Below are positions 33,997 to 43,167 of a stretch of 64,000 nucleotides of DNA, piece by piece; position 1 is the first letter of the stretch; the number at the start of each line of letters is the position of its first letter. Source of the DNA: Cytophagales bacterium (lineage in GTDB: Bacteria > Bacteroidota > Bacteroidia > Cytophagales > Thermoflexibacteraceae); the NCBI GenBank assembly GCA_004294445.1, contig REAZ01000020.1, positions 110,213 to 174,212 on the forward strand, written 5' to 3'. The position numbers and the translations under genes were made by a program. The notes under the pieces are model-generated. The model searched no databases, was not told where the DNA came from, and worked only from the letters and a program-made list of their open reading frames with translations.

Positions 33997-34839
33997 ATGA
34001 AGATGAAAAATACAATTTTAGCCCTTTCTCTGTCTGCATTGTATATATTTTCTTGCAAGCAGAGCCAAGTACAGCCCGATACATCATCAAATAAGCCTAC
34101 AGAGTTCCGACCCTTAGAGAAAACTTTAGTCTGGTCAGATGAGTTTGATTATACAGGTTTGCCCGATGCAAAGAAGTGGAACTATGATGTAGGCGGCGAA
34201 GGATGGGGAAATCAGGAAAGGCAATTCTACACCAAAGAACGAACTAAGAACGCAAGAGTAGAAAACGGAAAACTCATCATAGAAGCACACAAAGAGGACT
34301 TTAGCGGTAGCAAATATACCTCTGCAAGGCTTGTTACCAAAGGCAAAGGAGATTGGACTTACGGCACTATAGAGGTAAGGGCTAAGTTACCCAAGGGCGT
34401 TGGCACTTGGCCTGCGATATGGATGCTTGCCTCTACAGAAAACTTAAAATGGCCTGATGACGGCGAAATAGATATTATGGAACACGTAGGCTATGACCCA
34501 AACGTAATTCATGGTACGGTGCATACAAAAGCCTACAATCATAGCATTGGCACACAAAAAGGGTCGCAAATTAATATAGATGATGCACAAGAGGCTTTTC
34601 ACACCTATAGAATAGAATGGGATGGAAAAGTGATAGATTGGTACGTAGATGATAAAAAATATTTTTCTTTTTTCAATACAAATGGTGGTACCAAAGATAC
34701 TTATCCTTTTACTTACAACTTTCACTTATTGCTCAATATTGCCATTGGTGGTTCTTGGGGAGGGCAAAAAGGCATAGATGATACTATTTTCCCACAACGA
34801 ATGGAGATAGAGTACGTAAGAGTGTACCAGATGAGATAG
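33997..34839 (+). CDS. GH16 glycoside hydrolase lipoprotein (beta-glucanase-like)
   Basis: Secreted lipoprotein that cleaves beta-1,3/1,4-glucans or related galactans. Lipobox LYIFS-Cys20 follows the start at 33997 (MKMKNTILALS); the frame runs upstream to 33883 without a signal peptide there, so this later ATG is preferred. The catalytic strand reads DDGEIDIMEH, with nucleophile Glu157, Asp159 and acid/base Glu162 in the E-x-D-x-x-E pattern of GH16. TWPAIWML and IEWDGKVIDWYVD are also family-typical. Overall ~280 residues, normal for a catalytic domain alone. Confidence 0.94.
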   Translation: MKMKNTILALSLSALYIFSCKQSQVQPDTSSNKPTEFRPLEKTLVWSDEFDYTGLPDAKKWNYDVGGEGWGNQERQFYTKERTKNARVENGKLIIEAHKEDFSGSKYTSARLVTKGKGDWTYGTIEVRAKLPKGVGTWPAIWMLASTENLKWPDDGEIDIMEHVGYDPNVIHGTVHTKAYNHSIGTQKGSQINIDDAQEAFHTYRIEWDGKVIDWYVDDKKYFSFFNTNGGTKDTYPFTYNFHLLLNIAIGGSWGGQKGIDDTIFPQRMEIEYVRVYQMR

Positions 34840-34846
34840 CAGATAG

Positions 34847-35656
34847 GTGAGAAAGAAAATAAGCATATTTAATAAAAAGCCAACACTTACAAAAGTGGCT
34901 GGCTTCTTTTTTTTGTTTTATGTGATTGCTATTTGGGGGGCGAACCTGCTTTGGTACAAGCATCATTCTTTCGCGGATTTTCACCTATTCGATGACCTTG
35001 CTGAGTGGCAACAAATGGACAAACTGGGTCATATTTTTTCTGCTTTTTATCTGAGTAGTTGCTCTTTTGCGGTGCTAAGTTTTTTATTCCCAGAAAAAAA
35101 AACACTTTTGTTAAGCAGTCTTTCGGGTTTTGCCCTACTCTCTTCCATAGAAATTTTAGATGGCTTTTCTCCCGCCTATGGTGCAAGCATTTACGATTTG
35201 GTAGCCAATTTTTTAGGGGCAATGCTTTTTGTTTGCCAAAAAAAAATCTTCAAAAAAATCATTCTTCAGCCAAAGTTTTCTTTTCACTTTTCTACATTTG
35301 CCACCCAACGCCCTCATATATTGGGAGATAGCTGGCTCGCACAGTTACTCAAAGACTACAACGGGCAAACCTATTGGTATGCTTTCCCCGTTAGATTTTT
35401 CCCTTCTTGGCTACAGCTATCAGTTGGCTATAGTGCTGATAATATGCTTTTTGGACATTATTTCCAGAATGAGCAAGCGGGACTCACGCCATTTCGAAGG
35501 TATTTTATTTCTGTGGATATTAATCTGATGGCACTAAAATCCCGATATTCTTTGCTAAATTCGGTCATTCCTTTTGCAAACTTACTGCGGCTGCCGCTAC
35601 CCGCTTTGGAGTGGAATGAGCGAGATGGCTTTGTATGGCATTGGATTTATTTTTGA
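34847..35656 (+). CDS. DUF2279-family membrane-associated protein
   Basis: A 269-residue protein of the DUF2279 family (annotated as a YfiM-like predicted periplasmic protein). It begins at a GTG at 34847, a few bases after the GH16 stop. It contains two or three hydrophobic helices (about 18-38, 62-85, 95-110), the motif MDKLGHIFSAFY, and EILDGFSPAYGASIYDLVANFLGA. The C-terminal half is soluble. Function is not established for the family; the GH16 neighbour may be cotranscribed. Confidence 0.82.
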   Translation: MRKKISIFNKKPTLTKVAGFFFLFYVIAIWGANLLWYKHHSFADFHLFDDLAEWQQMDKLGHIFSAFYLSSCSFAVLSFLFPEKKTLLLSSLSGFALLSSIEILDGFSPAYGASIYDLVANFLGAMLFVCQKKIFKKIILQPKFSFHFSTFATQRPHILGDSWLAQLLKDYNGQTYWYAFPVRFFPSWLQLSVGYSADNMLFGHYFQNEQAGLTPFRRYFISVDINLMALKSRYSLLNSVIPFANLLRLPLPALEWNERDGFVWHWIYF

Positions 35657-35682
35657 TATAAATTAAAACATTTGTATAAGTT

Positions 35683-37455
35683 TTGGCAGAAAAAATCAAA
35701 TTTGTATTTTCTATAGGTAGTCTGCAAGTCTGTATGCTTGTTTTTTCTGTAGTGTATGCCCAAAAATACACCTTAAAAGTCCATACTACAGACCAAGCGA
35801 TACTTTCAAAACTGAAAATTCAGACTTTGTTTTCTGATTCTTTAGCTATTTATACTTCTATGAATCAGTTACTTAAAGAATTGAAAGCAGAAGCCTACCT
35901 CACAGCCTCGATAGATTCTGTCTATTTCCTCAAAAACCAATGCAATGCCGTACTCGCTATAGGTAGGCAATACAAGTGGCTACAGCTAAGTGCAGGCAAT
36001 ATTGATGATTTACTATTAGAAAAAATAGGGTTAAAGAAAACAATTTTTAAAAATAAGATTATTGAATATCAACATTTTATTGATATTCAAAAAAATATTT
36101 TGACTTATTTGGAAAATAATGGCTATCCATTTGCACAGGTAAAATTAGATTCTATTAGCCTGATAAATAATCAGTTAGCTGCAAGCCTTAACTACAGCAA
36201 GGGTACATTCATACGTTTTGACTCTCTCTTGGTAGAGGGAGAAGGCAAAATAAAAACAAGTTTTTTAAAAAACTATTTGCAAATAAGGCAGAATGAACCA
36301 TTTAGCCAGCAAAAAGTGAGAGAAATAGAGAGAATGTTGCGAACACTGCCATATCTGAAACTGAAAAAGCCTTTGGAAATTATTTTTGAGTATGATAGGG
36401 CTTTCCTTCTCATTACGCTGGAAAAAGTGAAAAGTAGCCAATTTGACGGGATTGTAGGGGTTTTGCCAAATCAGGAGCAAAAAAGCAAGGTGCTGATTAC
36501 GGGGCAGGTAAACCTGAAACTCACTAATTTATTCAATTCGGGGAAACGACTTCATTTGGAATGGCAAAGTTTGCGTGCTTCCTCGCAGCTATTCAATTTT
36601 GAGTACGTGCATCCCCAACTGCTAAAGATGAGATTTGACGTAGGTGCTAAGTTGAATTTCCTCAAGGAAGATACAAGTTTTTTTAACCTCAGCAGAAGCA
36701 TCAAATTTGCCTACCAATTAGATGATATTCAGAGGGTTTTCTTTTTTGCCAACTACCAAACTTCCTCCGTAACAGATATTACTGCTACTCAGGCAGCTGT
36801 CGGGCAGGAGCAAAATAGGTTTGTTCGCTTTGCTAATACAAATCTGCTCACCTATGGTATTGGGTACGAACTAAACAGCCTGAACGATTTTTTCAAGCCT
36901 CTGAAGGGGTGGCAGTTCAAGATAGAAGTAGGAACGGGCAATAAAAAAATAATTCCTCGCTTGGGGCAAAATCCTTTGAGTGATACTGTTTTCCGAAGCA
37001 TAGCCCTAAATAGCGTGCAGTGGACGATAAATAGTCAGCTTCAAAAGTTTTTTAAAATAGGAAGAAATGCAACTTTCCTACTTAAAAGTATGGGTGGCAT
37101 TGTTTTCAATAATCAGTTATTTATGAATGAGTTACAAAGATTGGGCGGACTAAATACGATTCGGGGATTCAACGAAAATGCTTTTTATGCATCTCAATAC
37201 ATCATCAATACGGCAGAGGCAAGGCTGTATTTTGAGGAAAGTTCCTATCTTTTCTCATTTGCAGATTTTGCAGTGCTTTCCTACCAAATCCCTACACAGA
37301 CCTATAGCGATAAGCCTTTTGGCGTAGGGGCGGGCATCAGTTTTACGACCAAAGGAGGGACTTTTAATTTTGCTTATGCTATGGGAAGTGCTGATTTTCA
37401 GCAGTTAGCGGTGAGTCAAGCCAAAGTACATTTTGGATACGTGAGTAGATTTTAG
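35683..37455 (+). CDS. Omp85/BamA-TamA-family outer-membrane protein
   Basis: A 590-residue outer-membrane protein. The start is TTG 35683; a stop lies just upstream, and the following stretch (FVFSIGSLQVCMLVFSVVYAQ) is a plausible signal peptide. A periplasmic region with at least one POTRA-like unit (about 175-265, SLLVEGEGKIKTSFL) precedes a 16-stranded beta-barrel domain (about 270-590). LNTIRGFNEN carries the conserved Arg-Gly-Phe of loop L6. It could be a BamA-like insertase or TamA/TpsB-like exporter; no partner gene is visible. Confidence 0.85.
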   Translation: MAEKIKFVFSIGSLQVCMLVFSVVYAQKYTLKVHTTDQAILSKLKIQTLFSDSLAIYTSMNQLLKELKAEAYLTASIDSVYFLKNQCNAVLAIGRQYKWLQLSAGNIDDLLLEKIGLKKTIFKNKIIEYQHFIDIQKNILTYLENNGYPFAQVKLDSISLINNQLAASLNYSKGTFIRFDSLLVEGEGKIKTSFLKNYLQIRQNEPFSQQKVREIERMLRTLPYLKLKKPLEIIFEYDRAFLLITLEKVKSSQFDGIVGVLPNQEQKSKVLITGQVNLKLTNLFNSGKRLHLEWQSLRASSQLFNFEYVHPQLLKMRFDVGAKLNFLKEDTSFFNLSRSIKFAYQLDDIQRVFFFANYQTSSVTDITATQAAVGQEQNRFVRFANTNLLTYGIGYELNSLNDFFKPLKGWQFKIEVGTGNKKIIPRLGQNPLSDTVFRSIALNSVQWTINSQLQKFFKIGRNATFLLKSMGGIVFNNQLFMNELQRLGGLNTIRGFNENAFYASQYIINTAEARLYFEESSYLFSFADFAVLSYQIPTQTYSDKPFGVGAGISFTTKGGTFNFAYAMGSADFQQLAVSQAKVHFGYVSRF

Positions 37456-37515
37456 TTTGTCATAATTAAATTTTAGACAAACCTAATTTTTATTTTCTTT
37501 TTAATAAACTATTGT

Positions 37516-37523
37516 TATCTTTG
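37516..37523 (+). promoter_or_regulatory. -7 box (TATCTTTG) upstream of the ZIP transporter gene
   Basis: Perfect TAnnTTTG match 38 bases before the ATG, with a T-rich -33 region. Confidence 0.45.
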
Positions 37524-37560
37524 AATTGTTTGCAATTCAGAGATAACAATCATAACAACC

Positions 37561-38385
37561 ATGGAAAATCATTCAATTATTTTTGCTTTTGGGCTTACTT
37601 TGTTAGCGGGCTTGGCTACGGGCATCGGTAGCCTGATGGCATTTTTTGCCAATCTTACCAATAGGAAATTTTTATCAGTAGCACTTGGCTTTTCGGCGGG
37701 TGTGATGATTTATGTATCTCTGGTAGAGATATTTGCCAAATCTCGCACCGCTCTTTCTGTGGCTTTAGGGGAAAAAGACGGTTATTTGGTGGCGGTGTTG
37801 GCTTTTTTTAGTGGTATGGCACTCATTGCCATCATCGATAAATTTATTCCATCAGTAGCAGATGCCATAGAGGTAAGCCCTGCAAATGACAAAGTAGAGG
37901 ACGCAAGTACTGAAATCTACATGGAAGAACAGCGTACGCTATTGAAAACGGGTGTTTTTACTGCTGTTGCACTTGCTATCCATAATTTCCCAGAAGGCTT
38001 GGCTACTTTCGTAAGTGCGGTAAACGATACCTCTTTGGGTATTTCTATAGCCTCTGCCATTGCCATTCACAATATTCCAGAAGGGATAGCCGTTGCAGTG
38101 CCTATCTATTACGCGACCCAAAGCAAGCGAAAAGCATTTCTCTATTCATTTCTTTCGGGTATGGCAGAGCCTATAGGTGCATTGGTTGGGTATATGCTGC
38201 TTCAGTCGTTTTTCAATGACCTTACTTTTGGGATATTGTTTGCATTAGTAGCGGGCATCATGGTCTTCATCGCTCTTGATGAGCTACTCCCTACCGCCAA
38301 GCGATACGGAGAGCATCACTTAGCTATCTACGGCTTAGTTTCGGGCATGGCAGTCATGGCGGTGAGTCTTTGGCTTTTTATGTAA
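37561..38385 (+). CDS. zupT: ZIP-family metal transporter (ZupT-like)
   Basis: Imports zinc and other divalent metals through the inner membrane. Eight hydrophobic segments are visible. The two metal-site motifs are HNFPEG (His141 to Glu145) and HNIPEG (His170 to Glu174), the signature of ZupT. A short cytoplasmic loop between the third and fourth segments is acidic. No zinc-uptake regulator motif (Zur box) was found upstream. Confidence 0.95.
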   Translation: MENHSIIFAFGLTLLAGLATGIGSLMAFFANLTNRKFLSVALGFSAGVMIYVSLVEIFAKSRTALSVALGEKDGYLVAVLAFFSGMALIAIIDKFIPSVADAIEVSPANDKVEDASTEIYMEEQRTLLKTGVFTAVALAIHNFPEGLATFVSAVNDTSLGISIASAIAIHNIPEGIAVAVPIYYATQSKRKAFLYSFLSGMAEPIGALVGYMLLQSFFNDLTFGILFALVAGIMVFIALDELLPTAKRYGEHHLAIYGLVSGMAVMAVSLWLFM

Positions 38386-38424
38386 AATTATGATTTCCAA
38401 TCAAACATTAGTATAAAATTTGAT

Positions 38425-38432
38425 TACCTTTG
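38425..38432 (+). promoter_or_regulatory. -7 box (TACCTTTG) upstream of the 262-aa gene
   Basis: TAnnTTTG match 34 bases before the ATG at 38466; no clear -33 element. Confidence 0.4.
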
Positions 38433-38465
38433 GTTATTCCTTTTTCTCATCAAAAAAATAATAAT

Positions 38466-39254
38466 ATGAACAAATTTAGCTTTTGGCTTTGGAATATCAA
38501 TGGTATTTTGATATTCGGTTTGGTTGCCACCATAATTTATAATAGACCTTCATGGCTATTTGAAAATCAGCAAGATAGCATACAAAATGCTTATTATAAG
38601 CCTGTGGTATCTTGGGGGAGTGTTTTGGTAGATGCCAAAAAATTTGATACAGAAAAGTATGAAAATTATGCCCCTTCGCTCATAGCTACAGGTACTCAGC
38701 CATCAGGTTCGTATATGCTGACGAGTGTGGTGAGTTCGGACTTTGCCTCAGCAGCAAATAACGTTGCGTATTTCTCGGCGGCATCGCTTACCAATCTTAT
38801 TTTTTCAGATTCCACAGGAAAAAATATTTATAAACTCCTTGACAAGCCTGCGTACATACACTCGTTAGATTTCAATACCAACGATTATTATGACTCGGCT
38901 ACAGGACAGTATATTACCCAGAACCCCAAAAACTTACTTTACAAAATTTCTTTTGAGGATACCAACCAAGATGGGCTGCTCAATGAATTGGATATGTCTG
39001 CTTTATATGTTTCGGATGCAGATGGCAAGAATCTCAAGCGGCTTTCGCCCGAAAAAACAACGTGCATTAATTACGAATTTGTAGGGGCAGAACGCAACAA
39101 AATACGTATCCTCTATTTTGATGGGAGTGGTGATGGTAAACTTGTGGGCGAGCAAAAATTCATGGAATACGATTTCACTACCCAAGTCTCACAACCTGTA
39201 GAAGTGCTAAACAAAATAATGAAAGAGGTAAATCAGGGTTTTTTACAAAAATAA
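38466..39254 (+). CDS. hypothetical membrane-anchored protein, 262 aa
   Basis: The start at 38466 gives MNKFSFWLWNINGILIFGLVATIIY, one membrane anchor, followed by a periplasmic soluble domain with no recognised family. Residues about 150-195 (YKISFEDTNQDGLLNELDMSALYV) resemble an EF-hand-like calcium loop (DTNQDGLLNELD), as in dockerin-like repeats. A bidirectional terminator at 39280-39319 follows. Confidence 0.7.
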   Translation: MNKFSFWLWNINGILIFGLVATIIYNRPSWLFENQQDSIQNAYYKPVVSWGSVLVDAKKFDTEKYENYAPSLIATGTQPSGSYMLTSVVSSDFASAANNVAYFSAASLTNLIFSDSTGKNIYKLLDKPAYIHSLDFNTNDYYDSATGQYITQNPKNLLYKISFEDTNQDGLLNELDMSALYVSDADGKNLKRLSPEKTTCINYEFVGAERNKIRILYFDGSGDGKLVGEQKFMEYDFTTQVSQPVEVLNKIMKEVNQGFLQK

Positions 39255-39279
39255 ATCTCACAGATTATCAATTATTTAC

Positions 39280-39319
39280 AAACCCTCTAAAAGCTGGCAT
39301 TGCCACTTTCAGAGGGTTT
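39280..39319. terminator. bidirectional hairpin terminator
   Basis: AAACCCTCT/AGAGGGTTT (39280-39288, 39311-39319) closes an inner TGGCA/TGCCA stem between convergent genes. Confidence 0.75.
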
Positions 39320-39324
39320 TATCT

Positions 39325-40608
39325 TTACAGCCAGCCTACTTGTTTTGCCTCTTTTTCCAAGCGTTCTCTGTGCTGCGGGTGTGCTATTTTTATGAGTGCT
39401 TTAGCGCGATTGCGAATATTCTGACCGTGCAGTTCGGCAATTCCGTACTCAGTTATCACATAGTGTACGTGCGCCCTTGTAGTAACTACGCCCGCACCTT
39501 GCTTGAGAAAACTTACAATTTTGCTCTCCCCCTTCGAAGTAGCCGAAGGCAAAGCAATGATAGGTTTTCCCCCTTCGGAAAGTGCTGCCCCTCTCATAAA
39601 ATCCATCTGTCCACCTACGCCCGAATATATTTTTGAGCCTATCGAGTCCGCACAAACCTGCCCCGTCAAATCTACCTCTACCGCACTATTAATAGCTGTA
39701 GCTCTCGGATTTTGCTTAATTACACTTGCATCGTTTACATACTCTATGTCGAGCATTCTGATGAGCGGATTGTCGTCTATGTAATCATACAGTTTTTTTG
39801 TGCCTAATACAAAGCCCGCTACTACCCGACCCCTGTGCTTTTTCTTATATTTGTTCGTAACTACCCCACTCTCCAGCAAAGGAATAAGCCCATCAGAAAA
39901 CATTTCTGTATGTACGCCCAAATCTTTATGATTGGTGAGGGAAGCCAAAGCAGCATCAGGAATTACGCCTATGCCCATCTGCAAAGTAGCTCTATCTTCT
40001 ACTAATTCAGCTATATAGTTGCCTATTTTTTGTTCTATCTCTGTCGGTACGGGGTTTGCGTGCGTAGGCAACGGTCTATCTACTTCTACTATCTTATCTA
40101 TCTGACTGATGTGAATAATGCCATCGCCCCAAGTTCGCGGCATCTGTGGATTTATTTCGGCTATGATATATTTTGTTGATTGCGAAGCTGATAGCGATAC
40201 ATCTACGGAAGTACCAAATGAGCAATAGCCATGCTTATCGGGCAGGGAAAGCTGCAAGAAAACAACGTCAAGGGCTATAGTTCGGCTTTGGAACAAAGAA
40301 GGAATCTCGCTCAAAAAAACAGGTGTATAGTCTGCCCTACCTTCTTGGACTGCTTTGCGTGCATTTGCCCCTACAAACAAATTATTTACTCGAAAATTTT
40401 GGGCATATTGTTCCTCAAAATAGGGCAAATCTCCCTCTACATGTAGGTGATTAATTTGCACATTTTTTAGCTCATCAGCCCTATTTACTAAGGCTTGAAT
40501 CAAAGACAAAGGCGGTGCCGCTACGCTATGGATAAAAATATTGTGATTAGACTCAACAAGTTTTACGGCTTCTTCGGCTGTAACTAATTGTAATTGATGA
40601 TTTTTCAT
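39325..40608 (-). CDS. acetyl-CoA hydrolase/transferase family protein
   Basis: A 427-residue CoA-transferase of the acetyl-CoA hydrolase/4-hydroxybutyrate CoA-transferase family, moving CoA between short-chain acids. AINSAVEVDLTGQV carries the expected active-site Glu, and the C-terminal half has GVGGQMDFMRGAALS and the glycine-rich loops of the fold. Which acids are used cannot be told from sequence alone; roles in acetate/succinate or hydroxybutyrate turnover are typical. It is transcribed toward the 39280-39319 terminator. Confidence 0.9.
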   Translation of the reverse strand: MKNHQLQLVTAEEAVKLVESNHNIFIHSVAAPPLSLIQALVNRADELKNVQINHLHVEGDLPYFEEQYAQNFRVNNLFVGANARKAVQEGRADYTPVFLSEIPSLFQSRTIALDVVFLQLSLPDKHGYCSFGTSVDVSLSASQSTKYIIAEINPQMPRTWGDGIIHISQIDKIVEVDRPLPTHANPVPTEIEQKIGNYIAELVEDRATLQMGIGVIPDAALASLTNHKDLGVHTEMFSDGLIPLLESGVVTNKYKKKHRGRVVAGFVLGTKKLYDYIDDNPLIRMLDIEYVNDASVIKQNPRATAINSAVEVDLTGQVCADSIGSKIYSGVGGQMDFMRGAALSEGGKPIIALPSATSKGESKIVSFLKQGAGVVTTRAHVHYVITEYGIAELHGQNIRNRAKALIKIAHPQHRERLEKEAKQVGWL

Positions 40609-40710
40609 TAGATAAAAGACTTTTTTTTAGAATAATGATTGCTTTCGCCACGTAAAAATAGCTCAAATTGCTGAAATCTGCACCCTCATAGCAGCTACCT
40701 TTTCAGTATT

Positions 40711-40741
40711 TTTGTTTTTGGCAAATAAAAAACTATTTTTG
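40711..40741 (+). promoter_or_regulatory. promoter upstream of the small ORF
   Basis: TTTG (40711-40714), a 19-base spacer and TATTTTTG (40734-40741) fit the Bacteroidota -33/-7 pattern best of all sites seen in this window. Confidence 0.55.
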
Positions 40742-40760
40742 ATAAAAAAAGAAAATCAAA

Positions 40761-40919
40761 ATGCTAACAATTCAACTTTTAGAAACGGATTGGGAAAAAG
40801 TACAAGCCTTTTTGCAAGCTGAAAATATCGGTTTTCAGTCTATGCCCTGTTCGGGCATAAAAAGGGTAAAAAATTTGATATTCGATAAAGGGGAATATTT
40901 TTTCTTTATTTTATTGTAA
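40761..40919 (+). CDS. candidate 52-aa ORF of unknown function
   Basis: ATG to TAA, with a good promoter 20 bases upstream and a weak hairpin 11 bases downstream. The product starts MLTIQLLETDWEKVQAFLQA and is partly helical, ending in a hydrophobic run. No family is recognised, and it may be a fragment of a larger decayed gene. It is included because promoter, ORF and hairpin line up, but expression is unproven. Confidence 0.3.
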   Translation: MLTIQLLETDWEKVQAFLQAENIGFQSMPCSGIKRVKNLIFDKGEYFFFILL

Positions 40920-41051
40920 TCTCAATAAAAAAAGCATTAACTTAGCTTGAGTTTCTTTATGCTTTTAAGTTTTCCCCCCTTTAAGTAACTATACCTCAAA
41001 ACTTTATCACCCATAGAAATAAGTATTACATTTTATATATAAAAACTTAGC

Positions 41052-43103
41052 ATGAATCGCTTAGTATATCATTATTTGTGTTTCTGTTTGTTGTTACTTT
41101 GTTTCCAGCGAGTCTTTGCCCAAGATGAAATGCCTATCAAAGGGCTGACAATGAATGCCGAAGGCAAAATTGTAGGTAACGTAAAAGTGAAAATCGATGG
41201 CAAAAGTGTCGTGAGTACAGAGCATGGAGTTTTTCAGGTGTACATAAAAAAAGATACACAACCGCAGACCGTTACGGCTACCAAAGATGGGCTGCTCGTA
41301 AAAGAGTGGAAATATGATGCTCAGAAGCATACCATTTCCATCATCATGCAATCCCAAAAAAACCTTCTAAGAGGTGAATTGCTCAACAAGTTTAATGATG
41401 CAGTGGAAAGTGCTTATGTGTCTATCAAGGGGATTAATGATGGGAAGCCCTCAAAAACTGATTATTATGGGAAATTTGCCATAGCACTGCCCGACGGGTA
41501 CAAAGCAAATGTCCAAACGCCTTTTTTTGTAGATGGGCTACCCGTAGATAGCAAAACAATCTCGTTCAAAGACGATTTTATGTTTGTAATCCTACGCAAG
41601 CCCCAAGCCCCAAAAGAAGTGAAAGAGGAAAGTAGCGAGCCAAAAAAGGAAGAAAAAATAACGCAAACTGTAACTAATGATACAAAAAACAAGGAAAAAA
41701 ACAGCAAGCAGAAAAACCAAACGCAAGATTGGGACTATGAGAAGGCGGTCAAACAATTATTTTCCGATATAGAAAACCAACGCGTAATGATTTCGGAAAG
41801 TGGCGAAAAAGTGCGTGAAGATTTGAGCAGAATTACAGAAAAAGTCAAAATAAAAGGCTCAAGTGCGGATAGAACTGCTATTCGCAATGAAATGATTTCT
41901 CTGGAGATGCAGCTATCCGAAAATAATAAGGTATATAATGAATCTCAGCAAAAAACCAACGAGGTAATAGAAAAACTCAAGATGGAATTGATAGAGCGAG
42001 ATTCGCTTAACTCGCTCACTCAAGAGAAGTTAGAAGAAGTTACGGAGGAAAAAAGAGAAGTAGAAGAAAGATTCCAGCGAGATATTCTCATCGCATCTGC
42101 TCTTATCATATTTTTGCTCACATTGGCTATAGTATTTTATTTTGTAGGCAAGAGAATAAAAAAGCAAAACCACCAAATTTCCCTACAATCCCAAGAACTT
42201 ACTCATGCTTACCAAGAAATTAAAGTAAAAAATGGAACTTTAGAAACGCAAAAATCTGTATTGGAAAACCAAAAAAGTGTGTTGGAAAGCCAAAAAGTAA
42301 TTATCGAAAAGAAAAACTTAAATATCACCGCAAGTATCAACTATGCACAGCGTATTCAGCGTGCTATGCTCCCAAGACCGCAAGATATTCAGAGTTTTTT
42401 GCCCGAATCTTTTTTGCTTTTTAAGCCGAAAGAAATAGTAAGCGGTGATTTTTACTGGATTGCAGAGCAGGAAGATGAATATGGAGCAAAAAAAGTCATT
42501 ATAGCAGCCATAGATTGCACAGGGCATGGGGTGCCAGGTGCTTTTATGAGTATGGTAGGAGATGGTTTGCTCAATCAGATAGTAAAATTGCAGGAAATCA
42601 CCTCGCCCGAACTGATTTTGAAAGAGTTGGATAAAGGCATACGCGATTCGCTCAATCAGGAAGAAACCGAAAACAAAGACGGCATGGACATCGCTATCTG
42701 CGTGATAGACAAGACCAATAGAAAATTAGAGTTTGCAGGGGCAAAAAATCCGCTTATTTATATACAAGGCGGAGAACTGAATGAGATTGTAGGCGACAAG
42801 CTACACATAGGGGGTTACCAAGCAAAAAGAGAAAAGGAAAATTTTCAGAAAAAGAATTTTACAAAACATACCATTGATACCTACCAAACTACTACCTGCT
42901 ATATATTCTCAGACGGCTACGAAGACCAATTTGGTGGGGAGGAAAACAAGAAGTTTAGCAAGCGGCAACTTTACAAAGTGCTATTAGAAAATCATAAGGC
43001 ATCTTTACCCGAACAGAGAGTAATTTTGGAGGATACCATGACAAAATGGTTAGGTTCAAACTCGCAAATTGATGATATACTCGTGATAGGATTCCAGATT
43101 TAG
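41052..43103 (+). CDS. SpoIIE-type PP2C phosphatase, membrane-bound, with CarboxypepD-like N-terminus
   Basis: A sensor phosphatase: signal peptide (1-23), an N-terminal beta domain resembling carboxypeptidase regulatory-like repeats (about 28-185), a charged region and coiled coil (about 230-340), one membrane helix (345-365), a second repeated coiled coil (KSVLENQKSVLESQK), and a C-terminal PPM/SpoIIE phosphatase. The metal-site Asp488 lies in AAIDCTGHGVPGAFMSM, and FSDGYEDQFGG holds the later conserved Asp. Such proteins usually dephosphorylate an anti-sigma-factor antagonist; no partner is adjacent. Confidence 0.92.
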   Translation: MNRLVYHYLCFCLLLLCFQRVFAQDEMPIKGLTMNAEGKIVGNVKVKIDGKSVVSTEHGVFQVYIKKDTQPQTVTATKDGLLVKEWKYDAQKHTISIIMQSQKNLLRGELLNKFNDAVESAYVSIKGINDGKPSKTDYYGKFAIALPDGYKANVQTPFFVDGLPVDSKTISFKDDFMFVILRKPQAPKEVKEESSEPKKEEKITQTVTNDTKNKEKNSKQKNQTQDWDYEKAVKQLFSDIENQRVMISESGEKVREDLSRITEKVKIKGSSADRTAIRNEMISLEMQLSENNKVYNESQQKTNEVIEKLKMELIERDSLNSLTQEKLEEVTEEKREVEERFQRDILIASALIIFLLTLAIVFYFVGKRIKKQNHQISLQSQELTHAYQEIKVKNGTLETQKSVLENQKSVLESQKVIIEKKNLNITASINYAQRIQRAMLPRPQDIQSFLPESFLLFKPKEIVSGDFYWIAEQEDEYGAKKVIIAAIDCTGHGVPGAFMSMVGDGLLNQIVKLQEITSPELILKELDKGIRDSLNQEETENKDGMDIAICVIDKTNRKLEFAGAKNPLIYIQGGELNEIVGDKLHIGGYQAKREKENFQKKNFTKHTIDTYQTTTCYIFSDGYEDQFGGEENKKFSKRQLYKVLLENHKASLPEQRVILEDTMTKWLGSNSQIDDILVIGFQI

Positions 43104-43114
43104 ACAAAAATAGT

Positions 43115-43159
43115 AACTCTGACAAACGTTCCCTTTCAGGTTTCAACTTTGTCAGAGTT
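43115..43159. terminator. bidirectional hairpin terminator
   Basis: AACTCTGACAAA/TTTGTCAGAGTT (43115-43126, 43148-43159), a perfect 12-bp stem between convergent genes. Confidence 0.85.
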
Positions 43160-43167
43160 ATTAGTCT

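Larger units (their letters stand above)
40609..41051. other. 443-base gap upstream of the first SpoIIE phosphatase gene
   Basis: Contains a good promoter (40711-40741), a 52-codon candidate ORF (40761-40919), a weak hairpin (AAAAGCAT/ATGCTTTT at 40930-40937 and 40959-40966) and AT-rich sequence before the next gene. Confidence 0.55.
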
